The translations under genes and the position numbers were made by a program. Source: Candidatus Hydrogenedens sp. (GTDB taxonomy: Bacteria > Hydrogenedentota > Hydrogenedentia > Hydrogenedentales > CAITNO01). From it: a stretch of DNA of 40,977 nt. Positions 25,107 to 31,708 of the stretch are shown piece by piece (positions within the stretch are counted from its first letter, which is position 1; each line of letters opens with the position of its first letter). The stretch spans positions 1 through 40,977 of the forward strand of contig JAAYJV010000051.1 of assembly GCA_012522755.1 (NCBI GenBank), in the 5' to 3' direction. The notes below the pieces were generated by a model that did not search any database, was not told the DNA's origin, and saw only the letters and a list, made by a program, of their open reading frames with translations.

Positions 25107-25799
25107 ATGAATCGTCTGTCTTTGATGACGAGCCTTTCCTTCGGGCTCATGCTCTTTCTTTGTCTGATGTCATCACCCCTCGGCTGGGCTGAGAGCGATG
25201 AGATTACGGATCATTACAGGCGGATGATGATCTATCATGAATATATGGACGGCAACGTGCCGGAAGGGGCTGTGGTTTTTATCGGCGACAGTATCACCCA
25301 GGGACTTTGTGTATCTGCTGTAGCTCCTCTGGCCATTAATTACGGTATTGGCAGTGACACGACCTATGGGGTATTGAAACGGCTTCCCAAATACAAATCA
25401 CTGGAACGCTGTGGAGCTGTGGTCTTCGCCATAGGCGTAAATGATCTTTCACGACGCAACAACAAAGAAATTGTGAGCCAGTGGCAAGAGATCATGGAGC
25501 GCATCCCGGCCGGTACTCCCGCCGTCTTCAGTGGAATTCTTCCCATGGATCCTGTTTCTCAAGGGCGTACGAGCAACTCCAATGAACGTATTCTGGAGTT
25601 GAATGCCACACTGGCTGAACTCTGTGCGGAAAAGAATCATGTTTTTGTGAATGCCGGACCGCTCATCACAAATGAGGAGGGAAATCTGGATTCGGCATAT
25701 CATACGGGCGATGGCGTTCATCTGAACACGGCCGGTTACGAAAAGTGGATCGCTGTTCTTCGTGAGGGTCTGGAAAAGATCATCCCCAGCGCTGCATAG
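25107..25799 (+). CDS. Secreted SGNH/GDSL esterase
   Basis: Exported hydrolase of the SGNH fold, probably an esterase or sugar deacetylase. The ATG at 25107 (230 aa) has AGGAGATAAG directly upstream and starts a signal peptide ending near LGWA. Block I is FIGDSITQG with nucleophile Ser. Then come NYGIGSDTT (Gly), AIGVNDLS (Asn) and DGVHLNTAGY, which supplies the catalytic Asp and His. Family members of this kind often act on acetylated glycans or lysophospholipids; the substrate is not evident here. It is cotranscribed with the kinase, one base apart. Confidence 0.9.
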   Translation: MNRLSLMTSLSFGLMLFLCLMSSPLGWAESDEITDHYRRMMIYHEYMDGNVPEGAVVFIGDSITQGLCVSAVAPLAINYGIGSDTTYGVLKRLPKYKSLERCGAVVFAIGVNDLSRRNNKEIVSQWQEIMERIPAGTPAVFSGILPMDPVSQGRTSNSNERILELNATLAELCAEKNHVFVNAGPLITNEEGNLDSAYHTGDGVHLNTAGYEKWIAVLREGLEKIIPSAA

Positions 25800-25965
25800 C
25801 TGCAACCAATTGTTCTTTCTCCACAGAAGCACAGAATCCAGAGGTCGGGGCGTGCCCATTCAGTCCGCCTGGTTCCCCCTGTCCACGGACCCCGCATCAA
25901 TTCCCTGACACCCGCCCCGGCTGTCAAGCCTCGTTCTTTTAGCGTCCTTTTCCAAAAAGATGGAG

Positions 25966-25971
25966 TATAAT
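25966..25971 (+). promoter_or_regulatory. Possible -10 box of the ACBP gene
   Basis: Consensus TATAAT about 54 bases before the ACBP ATG. No clear -35 at 16-18 bases. Confidence 0.4.
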
Positions 25972-26024
25972 AAGACTGTCCCTGTACTTATGGTCTTTGC
26001 TCATTAAAAAAGGAGGATTCCGTC

Positions 26025-26294
26025 ATGTCCGATGATCTGCAGGCAAGATTTGAGTTGGCAAGCCGTGAAGTCACTGAGCTCTCTGAAGCTCCGGACAGTT
26101 CTGTACAACTTCAGTTGTATGGGTTATTCAAACAGGGCAGTACCGGCGACTGCGAAGGGGAACGGCCGGGCATGCTGGATTTTATCAAACGTGCCAAATT
26201 TGATTCCTGGGCCGTCCACAAAGGGATGTCGCAGGATGAAGCCAAAGAACAATATATCGCTCTGGTGGAAGAGCTGAAAGCAGCGGACAAGTAA
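26025..26294 (+). CDS. Acyl-CoA-binding protein
   Basis: An 89-aa single-domain acyl-CoA-binding protein, the typical length of the eukaryotic family. Visible family signatures are LYGLFKQGSTGDCEGERPG and MLDFIKRAKFDSWAVHKGM, followed by the final helix QYIALVEELKAADK. It binds long-chain acyl-CoA esters in the cytoplasm and buffers their pool. AAGGAGG lies eight bases before the ATG. It stands alone, with its own promoter and no fatty acid genes next to it. Bacterial ACBPs are patchily distributed, so this gene may be useful for placing the organism. Confidence 0.95.
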   Translation: MSDDLQARFELASREVTELSEAPDSSVQLQLYGLFKQGSTGDCEGERPGMLDFIKRAKFDSWAVHKGMSQDEAKEQYIALVEELKAADK

Positions 26295-26358
26295 GGAAGA
26301 ATCCAGTCTTTTTCCGCTATGAAGAAGAGAGATGAGGGACTATTAAAACTATACACTT

Positions 26359-26388
26359 CCTCGGTAGGGGCGAAAAATCTTTCGCCCG
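26359..26388 (-). repeat. Hairpin repeat family B, left arm of pair
   Basis: Starts CCTCGGTAGGGGCG. The unit at 26361-26388 is the exact reverse complement of the solo copy at 484-511. Contains the stem GGGCGAAA/TTTCGCCC. Confidence 0.85.
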
Positions 26389-26443
26389 TTTTTGCATTCG
26401 GGTGCACCAAAGTCAATGAGCTGTTTATGGTCTATACAGTTTT

Positions 26444-26475
26444 CGGGCGAAAGATTTTTCGCCCCTGCCGAGGGA
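26444..26475 (+). repeat. Hairpin repeat family B, right arm of pair
   Basis: Inverted partner of 26359-26388, with one difference in the 28-base core (CCTGCCGA instead of CCTACCGA). The 55 bases between the arms have no recognised function. Confidence 0.85.
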
Positions 26476-26625
26476 GTGCTCAACGCGTAATCAAGTCTTT
26501 TATTTAAAGCTTTACGACATACTCGCATCCCTCCAAGATTCGTCGATGATCTCCTCTTTGTCGACTGCGGACCGCCCCTCCCCCGCCCCTCATCAGAGTT
26601 TTTATTTTATCGCACTTTCTTTCCG

Positions 26626-26660
26626 TGGTATCATTGTAGGGGTGACCATCATAAGGTCAC
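26626..26660 (+). promoter_or_regulatory. Extended -10 promoter and dyad before the SNase-PDZ gene
   Basis: TGGTATCAT (26626-26634) is an extended -10. Right at the predicted transcript start lies GTGACC, seven bases, GGTCAC (26642-26660). That position suits a repressor operator, or the dyad may form a 5' RNA hairpin. Confidence 0.4.
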
Positions 26661-26682
26661 AGCAGCTCTGAAAGGAAATGCC

Positions 26683-27705
26683 ATGTTGACAACTTTTTCC
26701 CGACTTACAATACTCCTGGCTGTATGGATGCCGGTATTCACAGTTGTTGCTTTCGCACAGGAGGCGAACACACAACTCCCTGACGATTCGCTTTTGAACA
26801 GCGTGACTGTGAACGATATTCTGGAGGCTGTGAAAGGACCTGTCATCGAAACATTCACAGGACGGCTGGAGACTTTTGAGAGTGGCGATGTGGTGGTACT
26901 GCTCAAGAATGGTGCTCCTCTTACAGTTCGTTTGTATGGCATCGATTGTCCCGAAGAAGGTCAACCCTTTTATGAGGCCGCGATGAAATACGGACAGGAA
27001 ACTTTCGGCGGGAGTCAGGTGGAGGCAAATGTGGTGGCCCGTGACAACCACGATCTGCCCGTGGCATTCATCCTGAACACGGATCGGAAAAGCCTCAATC
27101 ATGAACTGGCCGCCCAGGGTCTCGCCTGGTGGGATGAGCGTAATGCCCCGAAAGACGGTCTGCTCCGGCGACTGAGTGCGGAGGCTGTGGTGAACGAACG
27201 GGCCATTTTCTCCGACCCGACACCTCTGGCACCCTGGGACTACAGACCGAGTCAGGAAATAGAAGACTTTTTTTATACGTTAGAAGAAGTAAAAGAGACA
27301 GCACCGGCGGCACGTGCCCCCCGTGCTTCAGAGAAAGATGATGAAAAAACTCTGAGCATGAAGGGGGATATGGTGGAAAGCACTCCACGTTCCGCACCGG
27401 TACAGCTGCAGAAGATGGATGAAAAGATTGATGCCGGTGCGTTGATGATGCGTCATGCGCCCCGTATCGCCAAAAACAGTTCCGGTCAGCCTATAGGTCT
27501 GACAGCGACAGACATCAGCGCCATCCCCTATGCAGCACAGCTGGGCTTTCAAAATGGAGATGTCATCTCCCGTGTGAATGGCATCGCCATTGAAAGTGAG
27601 GCTCAGATCTGGAGTCTGATCCCTCAATTTCAAAATGTAAAACGATTCCAGGTGGAGGTGATCCGGAACGGTCAAGCCATGACCATTCCGATCTCCATCC
27701 CCTGA
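26683..27705 (+). CDS. Exported SNase-like domain fused to PDZ domain
   Basis: A 340-aa protein with a signal peptide ending near VVAFA. The first domain (about 55-185) has the staphylococcal nuclease fold: VRLYGIDCPE supplies Arg83, Asp88 and Glu91, equal to Arg35, Asp40 and Glu43 of the model enzyme. The loop expected to read DxxGR reads DNHDL, so Leu125 replaces catalytic Arg87; nuclease activity is doubtful. A charged linker (about 186-255) leads to a PDZ domain (about 262-340) with LGFQNGDVISRVNGIAIES, like GspC-type PDZ domains. AAAGGAAA precedes the ATG. A binding or scaffolding role in the envelope is possible. Confidence 0.8.
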   Translation: MLTTFSRLTILLAVWMPVFTVVAFAQEANTQLPDDSLLNSVTVNDILEAVKGPVIETFTGRLETFESGDVVVLLKNGAPLTVRLYGIDCPEEGQPFYEAAMKYGQETFGGSQVEANVVARDNHDLPVAFILNTDRKSLNHELAAQGLAWWDERNAPKDGLLRRLSAEAVVNERAIFSDPTPLAPWDYRPSQEIEDFFYTLEEVKETAPAARAPRASEKDDEKTLSMKGDMVESTPRSAPVQLQKMDEKIDAGALMMRHAPRIAKNSSGQPIGLTATDISAIPYAAQLGFQNGDVISRVNGIAIESEAQIWSLIPQFQNVKRFQVEVIRNGQAMTIPISIP

Positions 27706-27735
27706 TTGCTGGCTTGGATTCATTCTTTGTCAGCG

Positions 27736-27744
27736 TGATATAGT
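27736..27744 (+). promoter_or_regulatory. Possible extended -10 promoter of thrS
   Basis: TGATATAGT is an extended -10, giving a leader of about 117 bases. The leader starts with a GT-rich run (27745-27771) and has a CTCTT/AAGAG hairpin at 27813-27827. No T-box was recognised. Confidence 0.35.
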
Positions 27745-27867
27745 GGTGGTAGTGTGTGCGTGTGTGCCTGGATATCTCTCAGCCGGGCGGTTTTTGTGTT
27801 CCCTTTCTTCATCTCTTTTCGCAAGAGAACTTTATCGGGAGCATATTTTACAGCAGGATCGTATTCT

Positions 27868-29694
27868 ATGAATAACTCTTCAGTTGCAACGGCGGAAAAA
27901 AAAGAGACCGCCTTATATCGTATGCGTCATTCCCTGTCCCATTTACTGGCTGCGGCCGTATTGGAAATAAGACCTGATGCCAAGCTGGCTTTCGGTCTCC
28001 CTGTGGAAAACGGCTTTTACTATGACTTTGATTTCGGGGATACACCCATAGGCGAGGCGGATCTGACCGATATTGAAAATCGGATGAATGCGCTCATTAA
28101 AAAAAGAATCCCCTTTGTCCGTTCAGAAATGCCTTTGGATGAGGCGCTGGCTCACCTGGAAAAGGGTGGCGAAGTCTACAAGATGGAATATGCCCGGGAA
28201 CTGGAAGAAAAAGGATTCGCCGAAAATGGCAATATTTCTTTTTATACCATGGGCGATTTCATCGACATGTGCGAAGGCCCTCACCTGGAACATACAGGTG
28301 AGGTACCCAAAAAATCTTTCAAGCTGGATCGTATTTCCGGAAGCTACTGGCGTGGTGATGAGACACGGCCCATGCTCACGCGTATTTACGGGCTCGCCTT
28401 TGAATCCGGCGCAGAATTGAAAGAATATCTGGAAATGCGGAAACGCGCCATGGAACGGGACCACCGCAAACTGGGCGATGAACTGGACCTTTTCATCCAG
28501 GATCCCGAGGTGGGTGTGGGCCTTCCTTTGTGGATGCCCAATGGAACGATTATCCGGGACGAACTGGAGAAATGGGCCCGTGAAACGGAATTTCTCGGAG
28601 GATACCAGCGGGTCTCCACTCCCAGTGTGACGCGCAAGGAACTCTACATCCGCTCCGGCCATGTGCCTTATTACGAAGACAGCATGTATCCTTCCATGCC
28701 CGTTGATGAACACGACGATTATTATCTGCGGCCCATGTGCTGTCCCCATCATCACAAGATTTATGCTTCCCGTCTGCGGAGCTACCGTGAACTGCCCGTG
28801 CGGCTCTGTGAATATGGTGATGTATTCCGCTATGAAAAACACGGATCTCTCTCCGGTCTGCTCCGGGTTCGTGCCATGTGCATGAATGATGCGCATATTT
28901 ACTGTACGCCTGAGCAGGTGGAAGAGGAATTCCGGGCTGTCATCGATATGTACCTCATGTACTATGGACATTTGCGCATGGGTAATTTCCGGGTCCGTCT
29001 GTCTCTCCATGACAAGAGCAGCGACAAATTTGTGGACAACTATGAAGAATGGGAACGGACGGAAGCCATCGTCCGGAATGTGCTGGATAATCTGGGAGTC
29101 ACCTACGAAGAAGAAAGCGGCGAAGCGGCTTTCTACGGACCCAAAGTGGATATTCAGGTGAAGAATCTCATGGGCCGTGAAGAAACCGTCTCCACCTGTC
29201 AGCTCGACTTTGTCATGCCTGAGCGTTTCGATCTCACCTACGTCGATGCCCAGGGAGAAAAACAGCGGCCCTTTATTCTGCATCGTGCCCCCCTCAGCAC
29301 CCACGAGCGCATGATCTCCTTCCTCATCGAACTCTACGGCGGCGCTTTCCCCACCTGGATGGCACCGGAACAGGTCCGTCTGGTTCCTGTCAATGATGAA
29401 GTCATGCCCTACGCGCAGGAGCTTGAGGAGAAACTTCGCAATGCTTTCGTCCGTGCGGAGATTGATACGAGCAGCGAAAGCTTCAACAAGAAGATCCGCA
29501 ATGCCATCACCCGGAAAATCCCGAATATCTGGATTCTGGGCAAGCAGGAACAGGAAAGCGGGAGTGTCACCTGGCGGCGATATGCCGTGAAAGAACAGCA
29601 GTCCGTCTCTTTCGACCGGGCATTGGAAGCTCTGGAAACACTCCGTGACAAACGGATGATGGATAATTTCGCTGACGTTGATCTGCCGCTCTGA
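27868..29694 (+). CDS. thrS: Threonyl-tRNA synthetase without TGS domain
   Basis: Charges tRNA(Thr) with threonine. From the ATG at 27868 it is 608 aa, against about 640 for E. coli. The N-terminal TGS domain is missing and the protein starts directly in the editing-type domain (RMRHSLSHLLAAAV, which holds the HxxxH pair). The catalytic domain keeps the zinc ligands Cys292 (MCCPHH), His343 (DAHIYC) and His472 (ILHRAPL). The anticodon-binding domain closes the protein (VRLVPVNDEV...). The upstream in-frame extension to 27754 is not domain-like, so the TGS loss is not a start-site error. CAGGAT lies about ten bases before the ATG. Confidence 0.95.
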   Translation: MNNSSVATAEKKETALYRMRHSLSHLLAAAVLEIRPDAKLAFGLPVENGFYYDFDFGDTPIGEADLTDIENRMNALIKKRIPFVRSEMPLDEALAHLEKGGEVYKMEYARELEEKGFAENGNISFYTMGDFIDMCEGPHLEHTGEVPKKSFKLDRISGSYWRGDETRPMLTRIYGLAFESGAELKEYLEMRKRAMERDHRKLGDELDLFIQDPEVGVGLPLWMPNGTIIRDELEKWARETEFLGGYQRVSTPSVTRKELYIRSGHVPYYEDSMYPSMPVDEHDDYYLRPMCCPHHHKIYASRLRSYRELPVRLCEYGDVFRYEKHGSLSGLLRVRAMCMNDAHIYCTPEQVEEEFRAVIDMYLMYYGHLRMGNFRVRLSLHDKSSDKFVDNYEEWERTEAIVRNVLDNLGVTYEEESGEAAFYGPKVDIQVKNLMGREETVSTCQLDFVMPERFDLTYVDAQGEKQRPFILHRAPLSTHERMISFLIELYGGAFPTWMAPEQVRLVPVNDEVMPYAQELEEKLRNAFVRAEIDTSSESFNKKIRNAITRKIPNIWILGKQEQESGSVTWRRYAVKEQQSVSFDRALEALETLRDKRMMDNFADVDLPL

Positions 29695-29705
29695 GTCGCT
29701 TTCCG

Positions 29706-30638
29706 TCAGCCTTGAACATAGCCTGATTCGGGCAGGCCCGTGGTACGCATATATGCCACGGCCTGCCCTATTTCTTTGAGCAGAGCCTCGGCATTGGCCG
29801 TCTTGTGTTCAAAGTGCAGCGAGATGGGTCCGCTGAAATCAGCTTCCTCCCGGAGCAGCGCGAGAAAAGCCGGTACATTCAGCACACCTTTGCCCAGAGA
29901 AGTCCATTGAGGATAATTGCCTGTAAAGGTGAAATCTTTGAGGGAGACCATATGCACCCGGGGCGCCAGGAGCCGGGCTGCAATACGCCAGTTCCCCAGA
30001 GGGCTTTCCACGAGGGCATGGGCCGCATCAAGATTGGAGCCCAGGCTCATCGGCTGGTTGTCTTCAAAGATCTGATACAAATCCCACATGGGAGCACCCA
30101 CGTTATTGATCCCTGAATGGTTATGGTAGCCCATCCGCATACCGTGCACCTCGGCGATGTGCGCCATGGCACGCAGTTCCTCACTGATACTTTTGAGCTG
30201 AGACTGAATCGCTTCCCCTCTTCTGTATTTATGATTGCCGATGCGCATGAAAGAAATACCGCATTGCGCAGCCGTTGCGACCACTTCAGAGAATCCCGGA
30301 TCGCTGCTGCTGCAGAACAGGGTTGTGATCATGGGCACTTCCAACCCTTCCGCGCGGATCTGATCGACAGCCAGAGGCAATGCTTCCACCACTTCTTCCG
30401 TGGCAACATGTCCCCCATCCCGCACGGTCAGGTCTATGCCATCAAGACCCAGAGAACGGCATGCTTTCGCCATCTCAGGGACACTCATGAATTGCAGATG
30501 TTTGGAAAATATGCACAGGGGCGGTCGGGTATTTTTTGAGGGTTTCTTTTCCGAAGAAACGGCTCCGCAGAAGGCGTTGGGTGCCAGAGTTGCCAGGGTC
30601 ATTGAACCGAGAAAGTAACGGCGATCCATAGCGCTCAT
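29706..30638 (-). CDS. Exported sugar phosphate isomerase/epimerase-like protein
   Basis: A 310-aa TIM-barrel protein of the xylose-isomerase-like superfamily. It begins MSAMDRRYFLGSMTLATLAP, which looks like a twin-arginine export signal. The barrel is visible as LGLDGIDLTVRDGGHV, MRMGYHNHSG, LGSNLDAAHAL and MVSLKDFTF, with likely metal or substrate residues in the His-Asn-His and Asp stretches. Such proteins are frequent in glycan-degrading bacteria, but exact reactions are rarely known. AAAGGAAA lies six bases before the ATG. Divergent from the ferredoxin gene; its stop is 11 bases from the thrS stop. Confidence 0.82.
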   Translation of the reverse strand: MSAMDRRYFLGSMTLATLAPNAFCGAVSSEKKPSKNTRPPLCIFSKHLQFMSVPEMAKACRSLGLDGIDLTVRDGGHVATEEVVEALPLAVDQIRAEGLEVPMITTLFCSSSDPGFSEVVATAAQCGISFMRIGNHKYRRGEAIQSQLKSISEELRAMAHIAEVHGMRMGYHNHSGINNVGAPMWDLYQIFEDNQPMSLGSNLDAAHALVESPLGNWRIAARLLAPRVHMVSLKDFTFTGNYPQWTSLGKGVLNVPAFLALLREEADFSGPISLHFEHKTANAEALLKEIGQAVAYMRTTGLPESGYVQG

Positions 30639-30674
30639 GAAATTTCCTTTCTTCTTTTTTATAAGCTGTTTTTC

Positions 30675-30703
30675 ATTGTAACATGCCTCCTTTTATTTCC
30701 AAA
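30675..30703 (-). promoter_or_regulatory. Possible promoter of the isomerase-like gene
   Basis: Minus strand: extended -10 TGTTACAAT (TACAAT at 30675-30680), 17-base spacer, weak -35 TTTGGA (30698-30703). The region is AT-rich. Confidence 0.4.
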
Positions 30704-30733
30704 AGAAAAGATTATTCAATTATTTTTGGATAT

Positions 30734-30747
30734 TTGACTTAAGTCAA
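30734..30747. promoter_or_regulatory. FNR/HcpR-type operator before the ferredoxin-hcp pair
   Basis: TTGACTTAAGTCAA is a perfect 14-base palindrome. A -10 box TATACT at 30770-30775 implies a start near 30782, which puts the palindrome centre at about -41.5. That is the class II position for Crp/Fnr-family activators. Known sites of the family (TTGAT-N4-ATCAA for FNR; related TTGAC-type sites reported for HcpR) have this shape. The regulator itself is not in the window. Confidence 0.7.
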
Positions 30748-30769
30748 GGTATTTCTTTTTTTAAGAAGC

Positions 30770-30775
30770 TATACT
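30770..30775 (+). promoter_or_regulatory. -10 box of the ferredoxin-hcp transcript
   Basis: TATACT 22 bases after the palindrome, with no good -35 other than the palindrome itself. This is the expected arrangement for an activator-dependent promoter. Confidence 0.55.
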
Positions 30776-30817
30776 GTGATCATCAACAGGGGCAAAACAG
30801 TTAAAAAGGAAGCTATC

Positions 30818-31639
30818 ATGGCAATCAGACAGATCATTAAAATTGACGAAGACAAATGCGACGGCTGCGGTCTGTGCATTGTGGACTGTGAAGAAGGTGC
30901 TCTGGCCATTGTGGATGGAAAAGCAAAGCTGGTGAAAGACAGTTATTGTGATGGTCTGGGCGCATGTATCGGAAGCTGTCCCACAGGCGCACTGACCATT
31001 GAAGTGCGTGAAGCGGACGAATTCTGTCTGCCTCCTGATCATCCTGCAGCACAATCGGCGGCTGCGGCCGTTGCGGCGGCCGCTGCGACTGCTGCTGCAA
31101 CGCCTCCGGCTTCAGGCTGTCCCAGTGGTGGAACCGGTACGCGCATGCCGGCATTTTCAGGGGGATGTCCCGGTGCGGCCTCCCGACAGTTTCAGGCGGC
31201 TCCTGCACCGGCTCCGGCGCCGGCAACTGCGGCCTCTCCGCAGACAGCTGCACACAGCCCTTCCGCTTTGACGCACTGGCCTGTTCAGTTGCATCTTGTC
31301 AACTTCAACGCACCGCAGTTTCAGCAGCGGGAAATCCTGATCGCCGCCGACTGCAGTGCTTTCGCCTGCGGCGCTTTTCATCCCAGACTGCTTCAGGGGA
31401 AAGCCCTGGCCATTGCCTGCCCGAAGCTGGATGATCCCACAGGCTATATGGAAAAACTTGTGGCCATGTTCCAGAACACAGGCTCGCCGAAAGTCACGGT
31501 AATCCGCATGGAAGTGCCCTGCTGCCGTGGTATCACCCAATGGGTCGTTTCGGCCCGCGAACAGGCTGGCGGCAATACGCCCATCGAAGAAATCGTCATG
31601 GGCGTTGAAGGCGATCTCTTGAGCCGAAATACCTATTAA
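30818..31639 (+). CDS. Hcp-associated ferredoxin-domain protein
   Basis: A 273-aa protein that probably passes electrons to Hcp. The ATG at 30818 has AAGGAAG upstream. The N-terminal ferredoxin domain has a complete first motif (Cys14, 17, 20, 24). Its second motif has Leu47 where a Cys is usual (Cys44, Leu47, Cys50, Cys54), so the second cluster may be three-iron or otherwise ligated. A long Ala/Pro-rich linker with two GCP motifs follows. The C-terminal domain contains ILIAADCSAFACGAFH and EVPCCRGI, a Cys-rich unit seen in proteins encoded beside hcp. hcp follows 69 bases later, probably on the same transcript. Confidence 0.88.
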   Translation: MAIRQIIKIDEDKCDGCGLCIVDCEEGALAIVDGKAKLVKDSYCDGLGACIGSCPTGALTIEVREADEFCLPPDHPAAQSAAAAVAAAAATAAATPPASGCPSGGTGTRMPAFSGGCPGAASRQFQAAPAPAPAPATAASPQTAAHSPSALTHWPVQLHLVNFNAPQFQQREILIAADCSAFACGAFHPRLLQGKALAIACPKLDDPTGYMEKLVAMFQNTGSPKVTVIRMEVPCCRGITQWVVSAREQAGGNTPIEEIVMGVEGDLLSRNTY

Positions 31640-31708
31640 GTCTTGATTTAGTGTATCCTATATGTCCTTGGTTAAAACTTTAGGCAACCTGTTTAGAGGA
31701 GAAAAACA

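Larger units (their letters stand above)
26295..26682. other. 388-base gap with paired family B repeats
   Basis: Holds the inverted pair of 30-base hairpin repeats, then C-rich and T-rich sequence, and the promoter and dyad of the SNase-PDZ gene. No gene is seen. Confidence 0.65.

Noticed and set aside
27745-27867. Possible T-box leader before thrS
   Set aside because: I looked for the T-box consensus and a terminator/antiterminator pair and found only a short hairpin.
28123-29304. 393-aa ORF antisense to thrS
   Set aside because: It mirrors the frame of a clearly identified synthetase, has no domain-like pattern, and long antisense ORFs occur opposite several strong genes here.
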